Shown here one piece after another: positions 35,132 to 47,315 of a stretch of DNA of 64,000 bases; within the stretch, counting starts at the first letter, position 1, and every line of letters starts with the position of its first letter. The notes under the pieces are model-generated. The model was not told the origin of the DNA. It saw nothing but the letters and a program-made list of their open reading frames with translations, and made no database searches. Source of the stretch: Pohlia nutans (taxonomy: Eukaryota > Streptophyta > Bryopsida > Bryales > Mniaceae); the NCBI GenBank assembly GCA_022496805.1, contig CM040092.1, positions 14,712,113-14,776,112 of the forward strand. Direction: 5' to 3'. A program made the position numbers and the translations under genes.

Positions 35132-36733
35132 CAGTGACTTCAAGAAATGAGTCTTTGAGGGTATTTGATTTAGAAAAGTAACAACGTAGAGAGTATGAAG
35201 AATCAAAGCAATAAATTTTGAACATGAAAGTTTGAGAGCATGAAGTAATTGACAACCTCAAGAAAATTGAAAAGAAATTGCCACTAGATTAAAAAAATAC
35301 ATAGTGCCAAAGTTGACTATGTACATAGACTCATTTTTTGAGGCGTTATAGAAAGAGTGGTCAAAATCTTGTCCACTTTCCACGAGCAGCCAAAATAGCT
35401 GCAATTCGATCTGGCATGCTAGCATACAATCTCTCACACTGCTCTGTAGTGATCGTCTTATAAGTCTCCTCCACACGCTCCCATAATTGCAAAAGACCTA
35501 CAGGAGGAGTTGGATAGGAATTCAAACGATGTTTGAGAATTGCCCAAACATGTTCTATGGGATTTAGGTCTGGGGATTGAGCTAGCCACTCTAAAACAGT
35601 GAATGGCTGCTCTAAGAACCATTTCTGAACAATCTTTGCCTTATGTATAGGAGCATTATCATGCTGGAAAATGACGTTACCGAGGTTCAAGTATCCTAAT
35701 CTCTCTAAACTCAAGTACAAATCTTCATGCAAGATTGTAATATAGTCCTTCGCATTTATACGCCTGTCCACCCTTTGTAAATCACCTACACCTCTTGTTG
35801 TCATACAACTCTATAGCATCAAAGACCCTCCACCATGCTTCACTGTTTGCTTCACCGCACGATCAGGGAAGATTTTTTGGTCATTGACCCAGCACCAAGT
35901 CCTCCCATCCGCATTGAAACGATTTATCTTCGTTTCATTACTAAATACCACTCTCTTCCAATCCTCTACTGTCCACTCTTCATGAATTCTTGCAAATCGT
36001 AGCCTCTCTCGTACATTTTTCTTTGACAAACAAGGCTTAGGAATCTTCTCACAGGCACTCAATCCAGCATCTCTCAAAGCAGACCGCAAAGTGTTATCAC
36101 AGAAACCCACTTCTCTACCCTCTCAAAACACTTTTGCTGCATATACTGCCGTTTCTAGCCCTCCAACCGTGACCAAACGCACTGCACGTCGTATCTCTGA
36201 AGCGCTAAAAATCTTTGGAACACCTCGTTTTGGCAATTCTAAGTCACTACAATGTTTCTTCCTCACTCTATTCACCGTACTCTGTGAGAAACCCAATGAC
36301 TTCGCAACCACTCTTGTACTCTTGCCTTTCATCAAAAGAGCAACAATATCTCTCACTTTGTCTCCTGAAATTGGCTTCATCATGCCAATTCTAATTCCTA
36401 TTCTCCACAGTATGTTCCACAAGAGGGAAGAGAAGAGAAAGCACAAAAAATTTCATCAAAAAACACAAATTTCTCTATGTTCTACACTCAAATGTTGCCA
36501 TGTGAAGTTGCTCCACAAGCCACCTCAAAAAATGAGTCTATAAGGGTACATGCACATTTGTGATCTTAACTCACAATCTAGATATTATTTAGGCAAAGCG
36601 CCATGTGGCATGTGTTAAGAGTTCATGAGTCACAATAGATTTTTTTGCTCGGCTTCATCTGCCTTAATGTTTCTCGGCTAGCCCCCATCAATGCTCCTTG
36701 ATAGGGGCATTGACTCATTTCTTGAAGTCACTG
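35132..36733 (-). mobile_element. Tc1-type transposon, copy 1 (inactive)
   Basis: Terminal inverted repeats CAGTGACTTCAAGAAATGAG at 35132 and 36733 (inverted), with TA on both sides (35130-35131, 36734-36735). 1,602 bp. A second inverted pair, TAGACTCATTTTTTGAGG, lies further in (35327 and 36541), giving a nested-repeat layout like the IR/DR group of Tc1 elements. It carries one broken transposase gene. Confidence 0.9.
35361..36446 (-). pseudogene. Tc1/mariner transposase (DD34E type), disrupted
   Basis: One reading frame of 362 codons runs from ATG 36446 to a stop at 35361, broken by TGA at 36121-36123 and TAG at 35811-35813. An N-terminal helix-turn-helix (RVVAKSLGFSQSTVNRV) is followed by the DDE domain: KRVVFSNETK, VKHGGGSLML, FQHDNAPIHK and SPDLNPIEHVWAILK. 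Exactly 34 residues separate the second Asp from the Glu. The first catalytic Asp is replaced by Asn (SNET where SDET is usual). Together these make the enzyme inactive. The family cuts and pastes Tc1 DNA at TA sites. Confidence 0.92.
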
Positions 36734-36856
36734 TATATTCAACTTTTTCACCAATGTTGCTGGCATTGTGTTGACGTGCTTAGGTCCAACTTTCATGGGT
36801 GAAGTTTCTCACTGAAAGACCAGTTTTTAGGGACTAAATTTCAAGTGAGCTTTGGA

Positions 36857-36916
36857 GGAGAAGTTGTCATGAAGTATAGAGGGTTCTCAAGCTCTCGACT
36901 TCATGACAATTTCTCC
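36857..36916. repeat. 19-bp stem hairpin of miRNA-foldback size
   Basis: GGAGAAGTTGTCATGAAGT (36857-36875) and ACTTCATGACAATTTCTCC (36898-36916) pair fully as RNA with one G-U, around a 22-nt loop. It lies just outside the Tc1 element. Confidence 0.7.
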
Positions 36917-36964
36917 CTAACCAATCAAATTTGTTCATGTTCAAGTACATGGAAGTGTGCACCA

Positions 36965-37260
36965 CTTTATGGTTGGGTAGTTGTTTTTTTTGTATTTTAT
37001 GTTGAGATCTCCCGGATCGTGAGGACGTAGTGCGTTCCTAGTATTGTTGGAAAGCTCTCAATGAGAAGGGGTGCACCAAAGTCGTTTTGTCGCTTTTGCA
37101 TTTACGATGTGGAAGTTATAGACTTTTTATCGAATTTCTTCACCATAAATTGAATTAAATTTTGGATAAATTATTCTAAAATAAAAAAAATAAAAAATTT
37201 AAGCATAGCTAAATTATAGGAAACACTTGGAGCAACAGTACAAGGCCACACCGGTATCAA
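36965..37260. repeat. Dispersed repeat family M
   Basis: Shares GAAAGCTCTCAATGAGAAG, GGGGTGCACCAAAGTCG and CACTTGGAGCAACAGTAC blocks with copies at 31.5 and 62.9 kb. Confidence 0.65.
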
Positions 37261-38759
37261 TGGTGATATCATTTGATTTTATTATTCTAATTTCTACCCC
37301 TTTGAATACATGTCATTTTGATTATTATTTTTTCCTTTTCCTTTTTTTACATATTTTAAAATTAGAAGTTTTGCTTTTCCAAAAAATGTTGAAAAAATGT
37401 TGAAAAAGATGAGTGCTCTTCTATTATACTTCATTTGAAGATTCATAGTTCATACAATATGCATTTACATGGGAATAGGTAACTATACAAATTAGAAATA
37501 AGACCAAATTTTTATCATAAATGATGATAAAAATTATATTTTGCTTAATCTAGTCGATTGGAGGTGATAGTAGACTCAAATATTTTCCAAAGGCATATAA
37601 AACATTAAAATTGGACCACTTTTTACTTTTTATCACATCTTTCAAAATTGTAGAAATATTCTATAAATTGTATTATATGAAATCTAAAATTTAGTCATAG
37701 TATTCAAACAACTTATATCCAACATTTTCCTTCTTTCATGCTTATTGAGACTTTTTACTGTAACCAATTATAAGAATGGTTGGTTGGCTCATTATTAATA
37801 CCATTAAAAAAACTGCAAGCATTGCAATTTTAAAGATTGTAATCAAAACTCATTGTATCTATACTTTGTAAAGCATAAGACAGTCTTGCCAAAAAAAAAT
37901 GTACAAAATGAATTATATTTGATTCATGTTAAATTTCTCTATAGAATTTGAATAAGTAGCCAATTGAAACCTATTCATAAAAGTTTTATAAATAATATCT
38001 ATTCTTCAAAGAGGGTTTCAACAATGTAATGATAGGATATCATTGACCATACATCTACAATTAATCCACATTTATGTAGTGAATTAACCTTGCAATTGCA
38101 ATATACCTACATAATAGCATATGTCATCTATCAATTTAGTTGGATTTAAACTTTCATCAATAGAAAAAAATTGAACTCGTTACAATATCCTTAAAGTGGT
38201 GATAGTTTTGTTGACAACACATGTTGTTGGTTCCATTCCTACTAGTATCCATAACCAAAACATGTGTAACCACTTGACTTGATAAAATAAAAATAAATCT
38301 TTTACCATTGATGGGAAGTCACCCTTAGCAAAATGTCAATGAAGGGTTAGTCCTATTTCCGGTACTTTGGCCATGGGTTCAAGCCTCAATCTTAATATCG
38401 TGTACATTTAAAGTAAATAAATGAAATTAGTGTAAAGAGTGCACGCATACCGGTAGCATGGTCCACCGAGTAAACGTATAGGAAAGTTGCATGAAACACG
38501 CTATGGACATTCTGATGGTGATCAGCTGTTTTATATTTTTGAAAATGTAATGTAATTTCAGATTTCACTAGAACACAATGTCCCTACACGATGTACAAAC
38601 TTCAAGCTTTACAGGTAGTCGATTGCTACAGTTATTTAGTACTACCATTTATCAGCAAGATTCTACTATCTTGGTAAGCATACTGTATGTTCAAACAATT
38701 CTGAAAGTTAACTGCATCAACTTCACATCACATCACAATCTCTGGTATGAAATTGGTTA
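37261..38759. other. AT-rich DNA downstream of the phospholipase gene
   Basis: No gene seen. A tRNA-B-box-like GGGTTCAAGCCTC near 38378 could be an old SINE, but no A box is clear. Confidence 0.45.
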
Positions 38760-41700
38760 CTAATTCGGTTGACACGAACTTCGAGCTCTCCTCTCCTCTA
38801 CGAGCCATAATGCGAACCTGAGACAACATGAAATAGTTTGTCCAATTCACGATGTAAATCTAGGCCCAAAACAAGTGTTCAACATCTTCTCTGAAGTAAG
38901 TTGTGTTAAACATCTTCACTGGAAACATGCATCACTTAGCGAACGACAGTTGCAAATGCGAGTGCAAATGGAAGTTAAAATTCTGAAAGGAAATAGGGAT
39001 ACTGGAAAAGTTCAGAACATACTGGGAGAGTGCTGCGTCATAAGTTGTCCATCGGGGGTCTGGAACAAACTGGCCCAACGTGTTACGCATTTGCGCTTTA
39101 GATTGCACTAGCTTCTGCGCAGAGGCTACCAGTGATTCCAAGTTGGATTTTGAAGAGTTGTCCAACCCCATCTGGGATTCTTCAAGCTCGTTTGTCTGGC
39201 ACATCAAAATTCTTGAACTCAGCAGGAAGCTCTCGATTAGATTGATTATCAGACCCACTTACTTTAGTTTATTACAATTCCTTAACCTCAAGAGTTGAGA
39301 GAATTATTCAAACAATGCTTCAAACTGCTGCACAAGTCAATGAACACTATAGCCTCTTCCTTCTCATAATATCGATGGCATAAGCCAAATGGAGGAAAGA
39401 AAAGATGGTATGACATTTCACCATTTGTTGCCTGGCTGCATTTGAGATTATGATCAATCAGCTGCGACATGAAATTAGGCGGTACATTCATACTCACCTG
39501 TATACGCAAGTAATTATCATGACTACATTGTTCATAAAAGGTATTGGACAAGTTATAGTCCACAATGTCTTCTGAGGCCAACAGGAGCATGTCTAGTATT
39601 GGCACGTTCCCTTTGTTATATATCCAAGATAGAGTCCCCCATTTTGCAGTGGTCTTTGCACTGTATCTTACAGTTGTTTTCCCCGTGCCCAGAGAGAGAA
39701 CCAAGAGGTCCTCATATTTCTGCACACAATCCACAATAACCCTTTGGTTCAATGCAAAGTTTCTAGAGAAGAATGGAACCCAGTCCGTTAATCAGATTCG
39801 TGGAACCCCGCGTGAAACTCCTAATTATTTGTTACATTGAAGATGCTACAAGCCCAGAAATTAGAATGGAAATTAAAACGGATGATATATTAGGCCTAAA
39901 TAATTGCCTACAAGCTAAGTATCTGAAGCTGCGTCGATCGAAATATAATCAATTCAGAGCAATACACTATTAAACCTTCAACAAACCAGATGAAAAGACA
40001 ATGAAGAGTTCGTACCGCCGTTTCATCTTCAACTCTTTCGGAATCATCTCTCATAAGCTCGCTCACAGCAATGAAAGTCTGCATGTTATACAGGAGTGCA
40101 CTGTCATTGGCATTTTGAACACCATATTGCGGCCTAAAACACCTACCAGTTGAAGTCAAAAATATGGAAAGGATGTGCTATACTTCAAGATGTGCAAGAA
40201 AGACCTACAGGGTTGTTTGCACAAACTCCTCCATCCACCATGTTAAACTCTCTCTTCACTCCATCATCAGTCATTGAGCTGAAGTAATAGGGTGCCAGGT
40301 ACGTTGGTGCTGCTGTGGTTGCTCGACAAACGTCACGAACGAAGCAATCTGGAATTTCCTTTGATTTGACCTTGTTGCAGAAAGAAACCACAAATTAATT
40401 TTGGTACTAGGGAATAAGGATGCATGGCACGGGGCATGGCAACCACGTTTAGTATGTAAACTACTACCAGAACCAAATTTACTCGATCACTTTCATCAAA
40501 GTACCAGATACATGGATCGGAGAATTTTGGACAAGGATGTCCGGGGTACTTCTCATGAGCTAGGAGGCGTGCTACTACCTACTTACAGTAACGTATATCT
40601 TCAACCTATTTATTCTAATAAACCGTACGTGTGCAGTTATTTTAATAATATTCTGGAAATCACTCATCCAAACACTATAGTATGTTACCTGCGTTGTTGA
40701 GAACTGGACTGAAACCTGGTAATTGATGTCGTAAGACGGTATAATGACAGGCTTGACGGTCTCCGAAAGCTTCAAATCTCCTAGTAGCTCCTTCAACAGC
40801 TTATCAAGAGAAGCAGAGCTATACAAGGGACCTGTGAGGCGAGAGATCAAACTTCCGAGACTACCAAAACACCCACTGCAGATAAATCAGTACTGGTGTG
40901 TAGAAACCTCAATCTCTTGTGATCAATTTGATTTACTGTTCGTTAGTGTCGCGACTAGTATGATTGAGTTTCCTTCAAAATTTTAGAACATTCGCAAGAT
41001 CGATAGCGATCTATTATTCCGAGAATCTCAAAAAAGAAAAATTGTTAACAACTCCATCTTGGTGAAATTGGCCAATCCCTGTTATTTTCTAGTCTAACCT
41101 GTAACTTGTTACACTAAAAAATAGCAGGGGTTGGCCAATTTAATCAATATGGCGTTTAATGCTAACTGTCAAGTAGCTAAGTTGATTGTACCAAATGCAG
41201 AGTCTATGCAAATATAATCACTTGGCAAGATCGTTGTATACAATAAAAACAAGATGAAATCTCTAGGTTGCCACGTACTAAGATGTAATACTTAAATTTT
41301 CGGTTGTCACTTCTAAAAATCATGTTGCTCTCCAATTATCCAAAAAACTGTGTCGTGAGTTAATTTTCTTAACTCAAGACAGTTGGGTTTGTACCGCTCA
41401 AGCGCCATACAAACATCGATTTTAGCAGGAGAATGAGGATGAAGAAACGTGAGGTCAACCATTACAACCTTTTCTGAGGGAAGATTTTAGCTGAATTTTG
41501 TAGGTAGAAGTTAGTGGCATCTTTAGCAGAATATTTTGGCCGCTTGGTCACGGGGTCAGGCACGACGAGAAGGCAGGCTATTAGCGCACCCGTGCTTGTC
41601 CCCGCGATTCCATCGAAATAATCTGCAATCCTAACATCATCCCCTTCTAAATTCTGCAAACAAGAACAACCTCAAGCACCGTCAAGCTTCTTGCGTTCTT

Positions 41701-42650
41701 GTACAAGGTAAGAATTGAAAGTCTGGGGAGAATGACAATAAGAACACCAATCCAATACAAGCACTAGTCATCCTTAAATTCATTCAAAGTGGGGCGCTGA
41801 CCTTGTTTTAGTGAAACGTAGCAGTGAATCTAATGACAAGTGACACGAATAGGTGTTGAAGATCTGCTTTTGGTGGTTCAATAACAAATCTGAAATAGTG
41901 TTGATTTTAAGCATAGCTCTATTGCGTAGAAAAGTCAAGTTTCCCAGTAAGATAGAGCTGTGCTAGCTCTAACTGTAAACATCTTGACAGTTCGGGCGCG
42001 GGAAAGACTTGACATGGTCATATGCAGTAGAAAATAGGTATTCGAATAACCTTATCATGGCATCCGATTCTGTTCTTTTTTATAAGCATCAAATATTCTT
42101 CGCCCTTGTGGAAGAGAATCAGTCTAGCCGGTTATATGTCCAGTGGCCTGCATGAAATAAATGTTTAGAAAAGTGCATTCTAGCCAGGGCTTTTTTTTGC
42201 ACTGTAGCAATGCCCCATGCATGCAGTGGAAGGTGGTCCCTCCAGATTTAAACCACTGCGACTGTGCCACGACATTGGAGTCTGGCTCCAAGTAGCCAGA
42301 AAAAAAAGCCCTGATTCCAGCGCTCTGTTGAATCTCACCAATCGGACTCTATCCCAGGAGCTAGATCAGTGAGCAGTGATTTGATGTAGACATAGGAATG
42401 AAATGAAAGATCCGATTCAAATAGAATTCCGACAGTCCTTATCAATCTGAGATAATTGGGATCTTAAAGAAGTACGTCAGTAATTTCTAAAATCAAACAC
42501 GGACGGAGCATCAAATACCTGGAGATGGCTTTCGAGGCGCTCAAGAATGACTGAGCTTATGATGCCCCGCACACCACCGCCATCAAGACTGAGGATGCAT
42601 TTCTTCCTTCCTGGCTGCCCTTTCGGTCGACAACCGCCACTCTGATCCAT
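38760..42650 (-). CDS. Patatin-like phospholipase (pPLA II type), complete
   Basis: Eight exons fit GT-AG sites and phase: 42519-42650, 41469-41653, 40689-40875, 40209-40370, 40016-40078, 39498-39719, 39023-39195, 38760-38817. They give 393 residues, the usual length of plant group II patatins. The oxyanion hole DGGGVRG is at residues 23-29, the nucleophile motif GTSTG at 62-66 (Ser64) and the catalytic Asp in VDGG (Asp214). LVLSLGTG and the C-terminal FALWLVEERRARS also match. Such enzymes hydrolyse galactolipids and phospholipids in defence and auxin or stress responses. There is no signal peptide, as expected for cytosolic members. The start MDQSGGCRPK was chosen because that frame meets a TGA further up. 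Intron 1 holds a hAT-type MITE. Confidence 0.9.
42185..42313. mobile_element. hAT-type MITE in intron 1 of the phospholipase gene
   Basis: Ends CAGGGCTTTTTTTT and AAAAAAAAGCCCTG, 129 bp, flanked by an 8-bp duplication ATTC(T/C)AGC (42177-42184 and 42314-42321, one change). An 8-bp duplication with CAGGG termini is the hAT pattern. Confidence 0.85.
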
Positions 42651-42757
42651 CTGGAACTGTCGAACGCATCAATTAGTTTCACCAATTCCATGCTAAGTCT
42701 TCGACTCGAGAATTCGGCCAAGGTTACCAATTCATTCGGGGATTCCTTCACAGTTCT

Positions 42758-44205
42758 GGATTACAGACGCAGTAATCACCATACCACATTCCAGTTAAAT
42801 TGACATCGCTCATACATTCCTAGCTCCATTTCTGAACATGTGTAAAGTTCATCGGCAAGGAGCTGTGTAAGTCCACCAAGGTCCATATTGTCATGCTCAA
42901 TCTCCAGTCTCCACTTTACAAGCAAGCTCTCAGTCAAGTACCAGAAAATTCACAGCATTAGATCTTTCAAACAAAACTCGCACTGTTCTCAAACACATAC
43001 TGTATCTCCAGTAACTCACTGTTCATCGAGGAATTTCCTCACGAAGATGATGACCGACTGCAATAGATATTCAACTCTTTCGTTTGATGATGTGACAGGC
43101 ATATATGTCACTACAGCTTGAAGAACTTTACTCAAAGGCAGTCGCTGAAATAGGACCCGGCCACTGCTATAGTGTCGTTCACTATCTTCCAAGCAACAAC
43201 CGTACCATAATTGCTTCTGCTTATCTATATATGCAAGTAACTAAAAGAGTAACGCTCACCTTCAAGCAGCTAGCTCCCTTAGTATCAATTCGGCTGTAAG
43301 TCTAGTAGCACAACAGCAACGTCGACATTGCCAAAGTTAACTTATAATGTATCCCCGGACAATATATAGTGAACAAAGCTGGCGCAGAAATTGATCAACC
43401 TTATCGTATAACCACAAAACATAGTACATATACAGCGACCGGTGGTAACTTACAGTCAATCAGTAGAATCTCTCAAATGCATCCTCATGTAACTAATATG
43501 TAAAGTTACTCTGCAACTCAACCATAGTCAATCATACTCAAGCGCTCAGTCTCACGAGTCAAATACCAGATTATGCACAGCACCAGAACTCACGAAGTAT
43601 TCTCAAATCGGTAACTCACAACCGTGCATCAATCTTTACAGGGAACAGGGCATCATATCAAGGCTGGTGTTCGTAGTATGTCCTTTTGCCGGGGCAACAT
43701 TACTACTGAAAAGCTTACCCCTGGCAATCCATGGATAATATTTGAGTCAACGGATAGAGAGCTGGCGCATCAATTGATCAACCGTAACGTAAATTCAACC
43801 ACAAAAGATTGTACGTACGAACATACCTTCAAGGAGCCATGTAATAAGTGTAACTAATCAATGAAGCAACAGAGAGAGGATTGCAAACAAGAGTTCATTC
43901 CAAATAAAACACAAAACGAATTAAGGGCAAATGTTGACAGAGCTGATTAATTCGTTATCATTCCATTTAGCAAAAGCAATTATACTAATCCAATCCGTAT
44001 CGTAAATTCAACCACAAAACCAAGGAACCATGTGATTCATGTAACTAATCAATGAAGCAACAGAGAGGGGATTGCAAAAAAAGAGTTCAATTCCAACTAA
44101 AACACAAAACGAATTAAGGGCGAATTGAAGGTTGAATTGACAGAGCTGATTAGCAATTCGTTGACGTACCATTTAGCACAAGCGAACTATACTAATCCAA
44201 TTAAT
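42758..44205. repeat. Diverged tandem duplications 5' of the phospholipase gene
   Basis: AATCAATGAAGCAACAGAGAG ending with a GAATTAAGGGC block occurs at 43855 and 44046 as a ~195-bp tandem pair. GCTGGCGCAGAAATTGATCA at 43378 recurs as GCTGGCGCATCAATTGATCA at 43763, an older ~385-bp duplication. Minus-strand open frames at 42758-42905 may be 5' UTR exons or an alternative N-terminus. Confidence 0.6.
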
Positions 44206-44399
44206 CCTTGCGTAACCGTGTAATGGAAGGCATGTCCATACGCTACGAATCGGTGCTGGTTTGTGTTTTTATTTGGAGAATTGCAACGGCAGATTCGCGT
44301 TGCTTCAGAGCGATTGTTTTGGAGAAGACGATTGAACTGCGGGCGAAATTGAAAGGACGGGCGAAAGGGCGGGCGAGAGGGCCTTCGGATGTTGACTGA

Positions 44400-44515
44400 C
44401 ACGTGGCTCTCTGCGGGGCGGGAGTAGTAGGTAAGTACCGGCAGATTCAAATCGAAATGGAGTTTCCACGTCAGATTTTAAGGTCCACGTCACCTTAAAG
44501 ATGACACGTGGTATT
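44400..44515. promoter_or_regulatory. ACGT-element cluster upstream of the phospholipase gene
   Basis: CACGTG at 44400-44405 and 44505-44510, plus CCACGTCA at about 44466 and 44485: four ACGT cores in 115 bp. These are G-box/ABRE-type bZIP sites. Position (1.75 kb before the ATG, allowing for 5' UTR introns) fits the promoter. Confidence 0.45.
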
Positions 44516-45318
44516 TTGGACACAATTTAATCAGAATTCACCTGCTCATAAGCCATGGGTTTCTTGAAAAAGAAATTAAAAATCTCGCCGGGGTGCATTC
44601 TCTTGTTTCAATGTATGTTTTGTTTCGCAATGGAATAAAATGTCCATTTGTTTAAAAAGGGGTTTTTTCCTTCTTCTTTGAAAATTTAAAGCATATTCTA
44701 AACAATCTCAAAAATCAAACTCCCACCTTACCTAATAAGAACAAATTTAGTAAATAGACTTGTGTCCACTACTAATTTAGGGTTCCAAAATTTAGGCAAA
44801 ATCACATAACATCACAAAATTGTTTACGTTTTAAACTTATAGGGTAAGCAAAGAACTAAAAAAAAATTCAATATTACAAAATTGTTCACATTTTAAGCTT
44901 AGAGGATAAGCAAAGAATTATAACACAATCCAATATCACATAACATCACAAAACTGTTCGCGTTCTAAGCTTACATGGTAAGCAAAGAAATAAAACAAGA
45001 TCCAACACTTTAATGCTCTCTTTAAATATTGCAAACCCTAAGTGCAAGTTGCTACTTGGGATCCACTAAATCAAAAAACATAACTCCCCTAGCAAATTGT
45101 GAAACAACTGCTTAGACGCCAAATCGCTAGCAAATTAGAATTGCATGAAAAGAACAAAAGCAGCAAACAAAGCTCTAGTTCCAAGTGTGTGAATTGGAAA
45201 TTTGAGAATTTCTCAAGAGGTGGTATTCCTCACCTGTGCCCATAAAAAAAAAACAAATAGGTAGTAAGTTTTAAGTTGTACATGAGGTGTCTGCACCATA
45301 CCACTACTTGTTATCGTA
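44516..45318. other. Intergenic, no gene seen
   Basis: Contains a loose tandem series of AAGCTTA-GG-TAAGCAAAGAA blocks at about 44840, 44900 and 44970 (roughly 60-70 bp apart). Confidence 0.5.
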
Positions 45319-46902
45319 TAGTGACAAACAAAACCGAGTACAAAATTTGAAGTGCCAACTTTCAAGAGCAATTACAGAAATTTCAATGATTGCTTTATAA
45401 ATCTCAAAGTTACATGGAACAATACACACAGTCTTGTACACATGTGCATAGTTGCACATCAAATTGATAACTAAACATCCTTCTACAAAGTCAAATCAAC
45501 AACTATGTCTTGTACTCAGTATTGTTCAAAGAAAATCTTCAAACTTCAATATTTAGTCCAATAACCTTTTGCTTCCAAAACAGCTGAAATCCTTCTTGGC
45601 ATTCTTTTGTATAGTTTCTCACAATCTTCTGCATCAAAACTAGGGTAAATACTACAAACATTCTCCCACAATTCTTGAACACCTCTTGGCCTTGGAGTGA
45701 CTTGGCTTAAACGTTGTTTGAGAAGGGCCCAAAAATGCTCCATTAGATTCAAATCTGGAGATTGAGCTGGCCATTGAAGGAGCTGAAATGGCTGTGAAGA
45801 GAGCCAAAACTGAACACTTTTTGCCGTATGTTTGGGATCATTATCATGTTGAAAAACAACCTTAGTAGGATCTAAGTTGTAATTCTATATGGTACTTTGC
45901 AAGTAGGTTTCTAAATTTTTTTTGTACAAGTGTTGCTCCATTCTACCTTCAATTTGATACCAAGCACCCGGCCCAAAAGCAATCATACAACTCCAAATCA
46001 TGATTGAACCACCACCATGTTTAACAGTTTGACTAACATGTTTAGGTCCAGGTCGTTCTCCTTCTCTCAACCAACTCTAAGATCTACCATCTGAGTTGAT
46101 TAGGTTAATCTTTGTCTCATCACTGACAATGACCCGTCTCCAATCATCAACGGTCCAATTTTTGTATTTATGAGCAAAACTCAACTTTGCAAGAACATGT
46201 CTTTTGGCAAGTAGAGGCTTCTTTTGTTGCACACAAGCACCCAAACCAGCTTCTCTCAAAGCACACCTCAAGGTGATGTCTGAGAAGTGTTTACCAGTTT
46301 TTTCTCGAAGTTGTTTTGCAGCTGCACTTGCCGTTTTAAGACGACCAGGAGTGACAAGGTGCACACCAAGTCGCTTCTCTTGCTCTCCTAAAACCTTTGG
46401 ATGTCCTCCTCTTTGCTTTTCTATTTTACCACTAATCTCCCTCCTCAGATGAGCTACTGAAGACTGACTCATTCCAAGTGAGTCTGCAACTTTTCTTGTA
46501 GAAACATTACTCCTAAGCTGCACCAATGCTTGGTGCTTCAATGATTCACACAACTGAGGCATAGAGATACAATTGACAAATCAACTTTCACTATAGATAG
46601 TACACAACAAGAGCAACACAACAAACAAAAAACGCCCTCAAATCTTGCAACAAGGAGTGCACAATGAAATTTCGAAATTCAGCAAGAAGAAGCAACCAAA
46701 ACTGAGTACGCACGTCTGTGTGCTTCTACAACACTTTTATCATAAACCCTACCTCAAATGATAATGAGATATTTCATCCATGTAGAGGACTAGATGAATA
46801 CACACAATAAAAAAGTAATTCTATCAATTGACTTATGTGTCAGTTGGAAGGATCAATGAACTATGAGTGTTCAGATTTTGTACTCGGTTTTGTTTGTCAC
46901 TG
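45319..46902 (-). mobile_element. Tc1-type transposon, copy 2 (different family, inactive)
   Basis: Terminal repeats (C/T)AGTGACAAACAAAACCGAG and inverse, about 30 bp, with TA on both sides (45317-45318, 46903-46904). 1,584 bp. TIR sequence differs entirely from copy 1. Confidence 0.9.
45546..46562 (-). pseudogene. Tc1/mariner transposase (DD34E type), disrupted
   Basis: A single frame of 339 codons with in-frame stops at 46077-46079 and 45885-45887. It has the N-terminal helix-turn-helix (KVADSLGMSQSSVAHLRR), then RRVIVSDETK, VKHGGGSIMIWSCM, FQHDNDPKHTAK and SPDLNLMEHFWALLK. All three catalytic residues are intact and the last two are 34 residues apart, so only the two stops break it. It is clearly diverged from copy 1. 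Confidence 0.93.
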
Positions 46903-46983
46903 TATATTCAAAAAAAAAGAAATCAAAGGTTACAAATGCAAATTGAAAAACATCTTATGAGCGCTGCATGCTAGACCTATTGT

Positions 46984-47315
46984 CACTATAAAAAAACTTG
47001 GTAAAAAAAAACTGTAGCTGAAATTGGCTGCGGTTCGTTTGACCACAGTTTGTTGTTGTCGCTAAACGACTATAGAACTTTCCTTTTTGATTTTTGGCCC
47101 AAATTCTAATAATTTTGAAGCGTGTTATATACCATTGGAAAGGTATTTTGAAGACCTTTCCAACGGTATGTTACACACCCCAGAATTCTCAACATTACGT
47201 CCGTAAATCAAAAAATAAAGTTCTACAGTTGTTTAGTGACTGCAACAAACGGTGGTCAAACGAAGCGCAACCAATTTCAGCTGCGGTTTTTTTTTTACCA
47301 ATTTTTCTTATAGTG
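46984..47315. mobile_element. Palindromic MITE with CACTA-like ends
   Basis: CACTATAA(G)AAAAA ends and arms of about 75 bp (TTGGTAAAAAAAAAC, CTGAAATTGG, GTTTGACCAC) are inverted repeats, and the middle is itself a palindrome around CCATTGGAAAGGT. 332 bp. The ends resemble plant CACTA termini, but no 3-bp duplication is evident. Confidence 0.75.

Noticed and set aside
36091..36543. 150-codon ORF on plus
   Set aside because: It lies antisense to the Tc1 transposase and is a shadow of it.
38340..38400. B-box-like GGGTTCAAGCCTC
   Set aside because: No A box or tail; too little for a SINE or tRNA call.
42557..42751. 64-codon ORF taken as the phospholipase N-terminus
   Set aside because: Its frame runs past the DGGGVRG codons in the wrong phase; the in-frame ATG at 42650 gives a standard-length enzyme.
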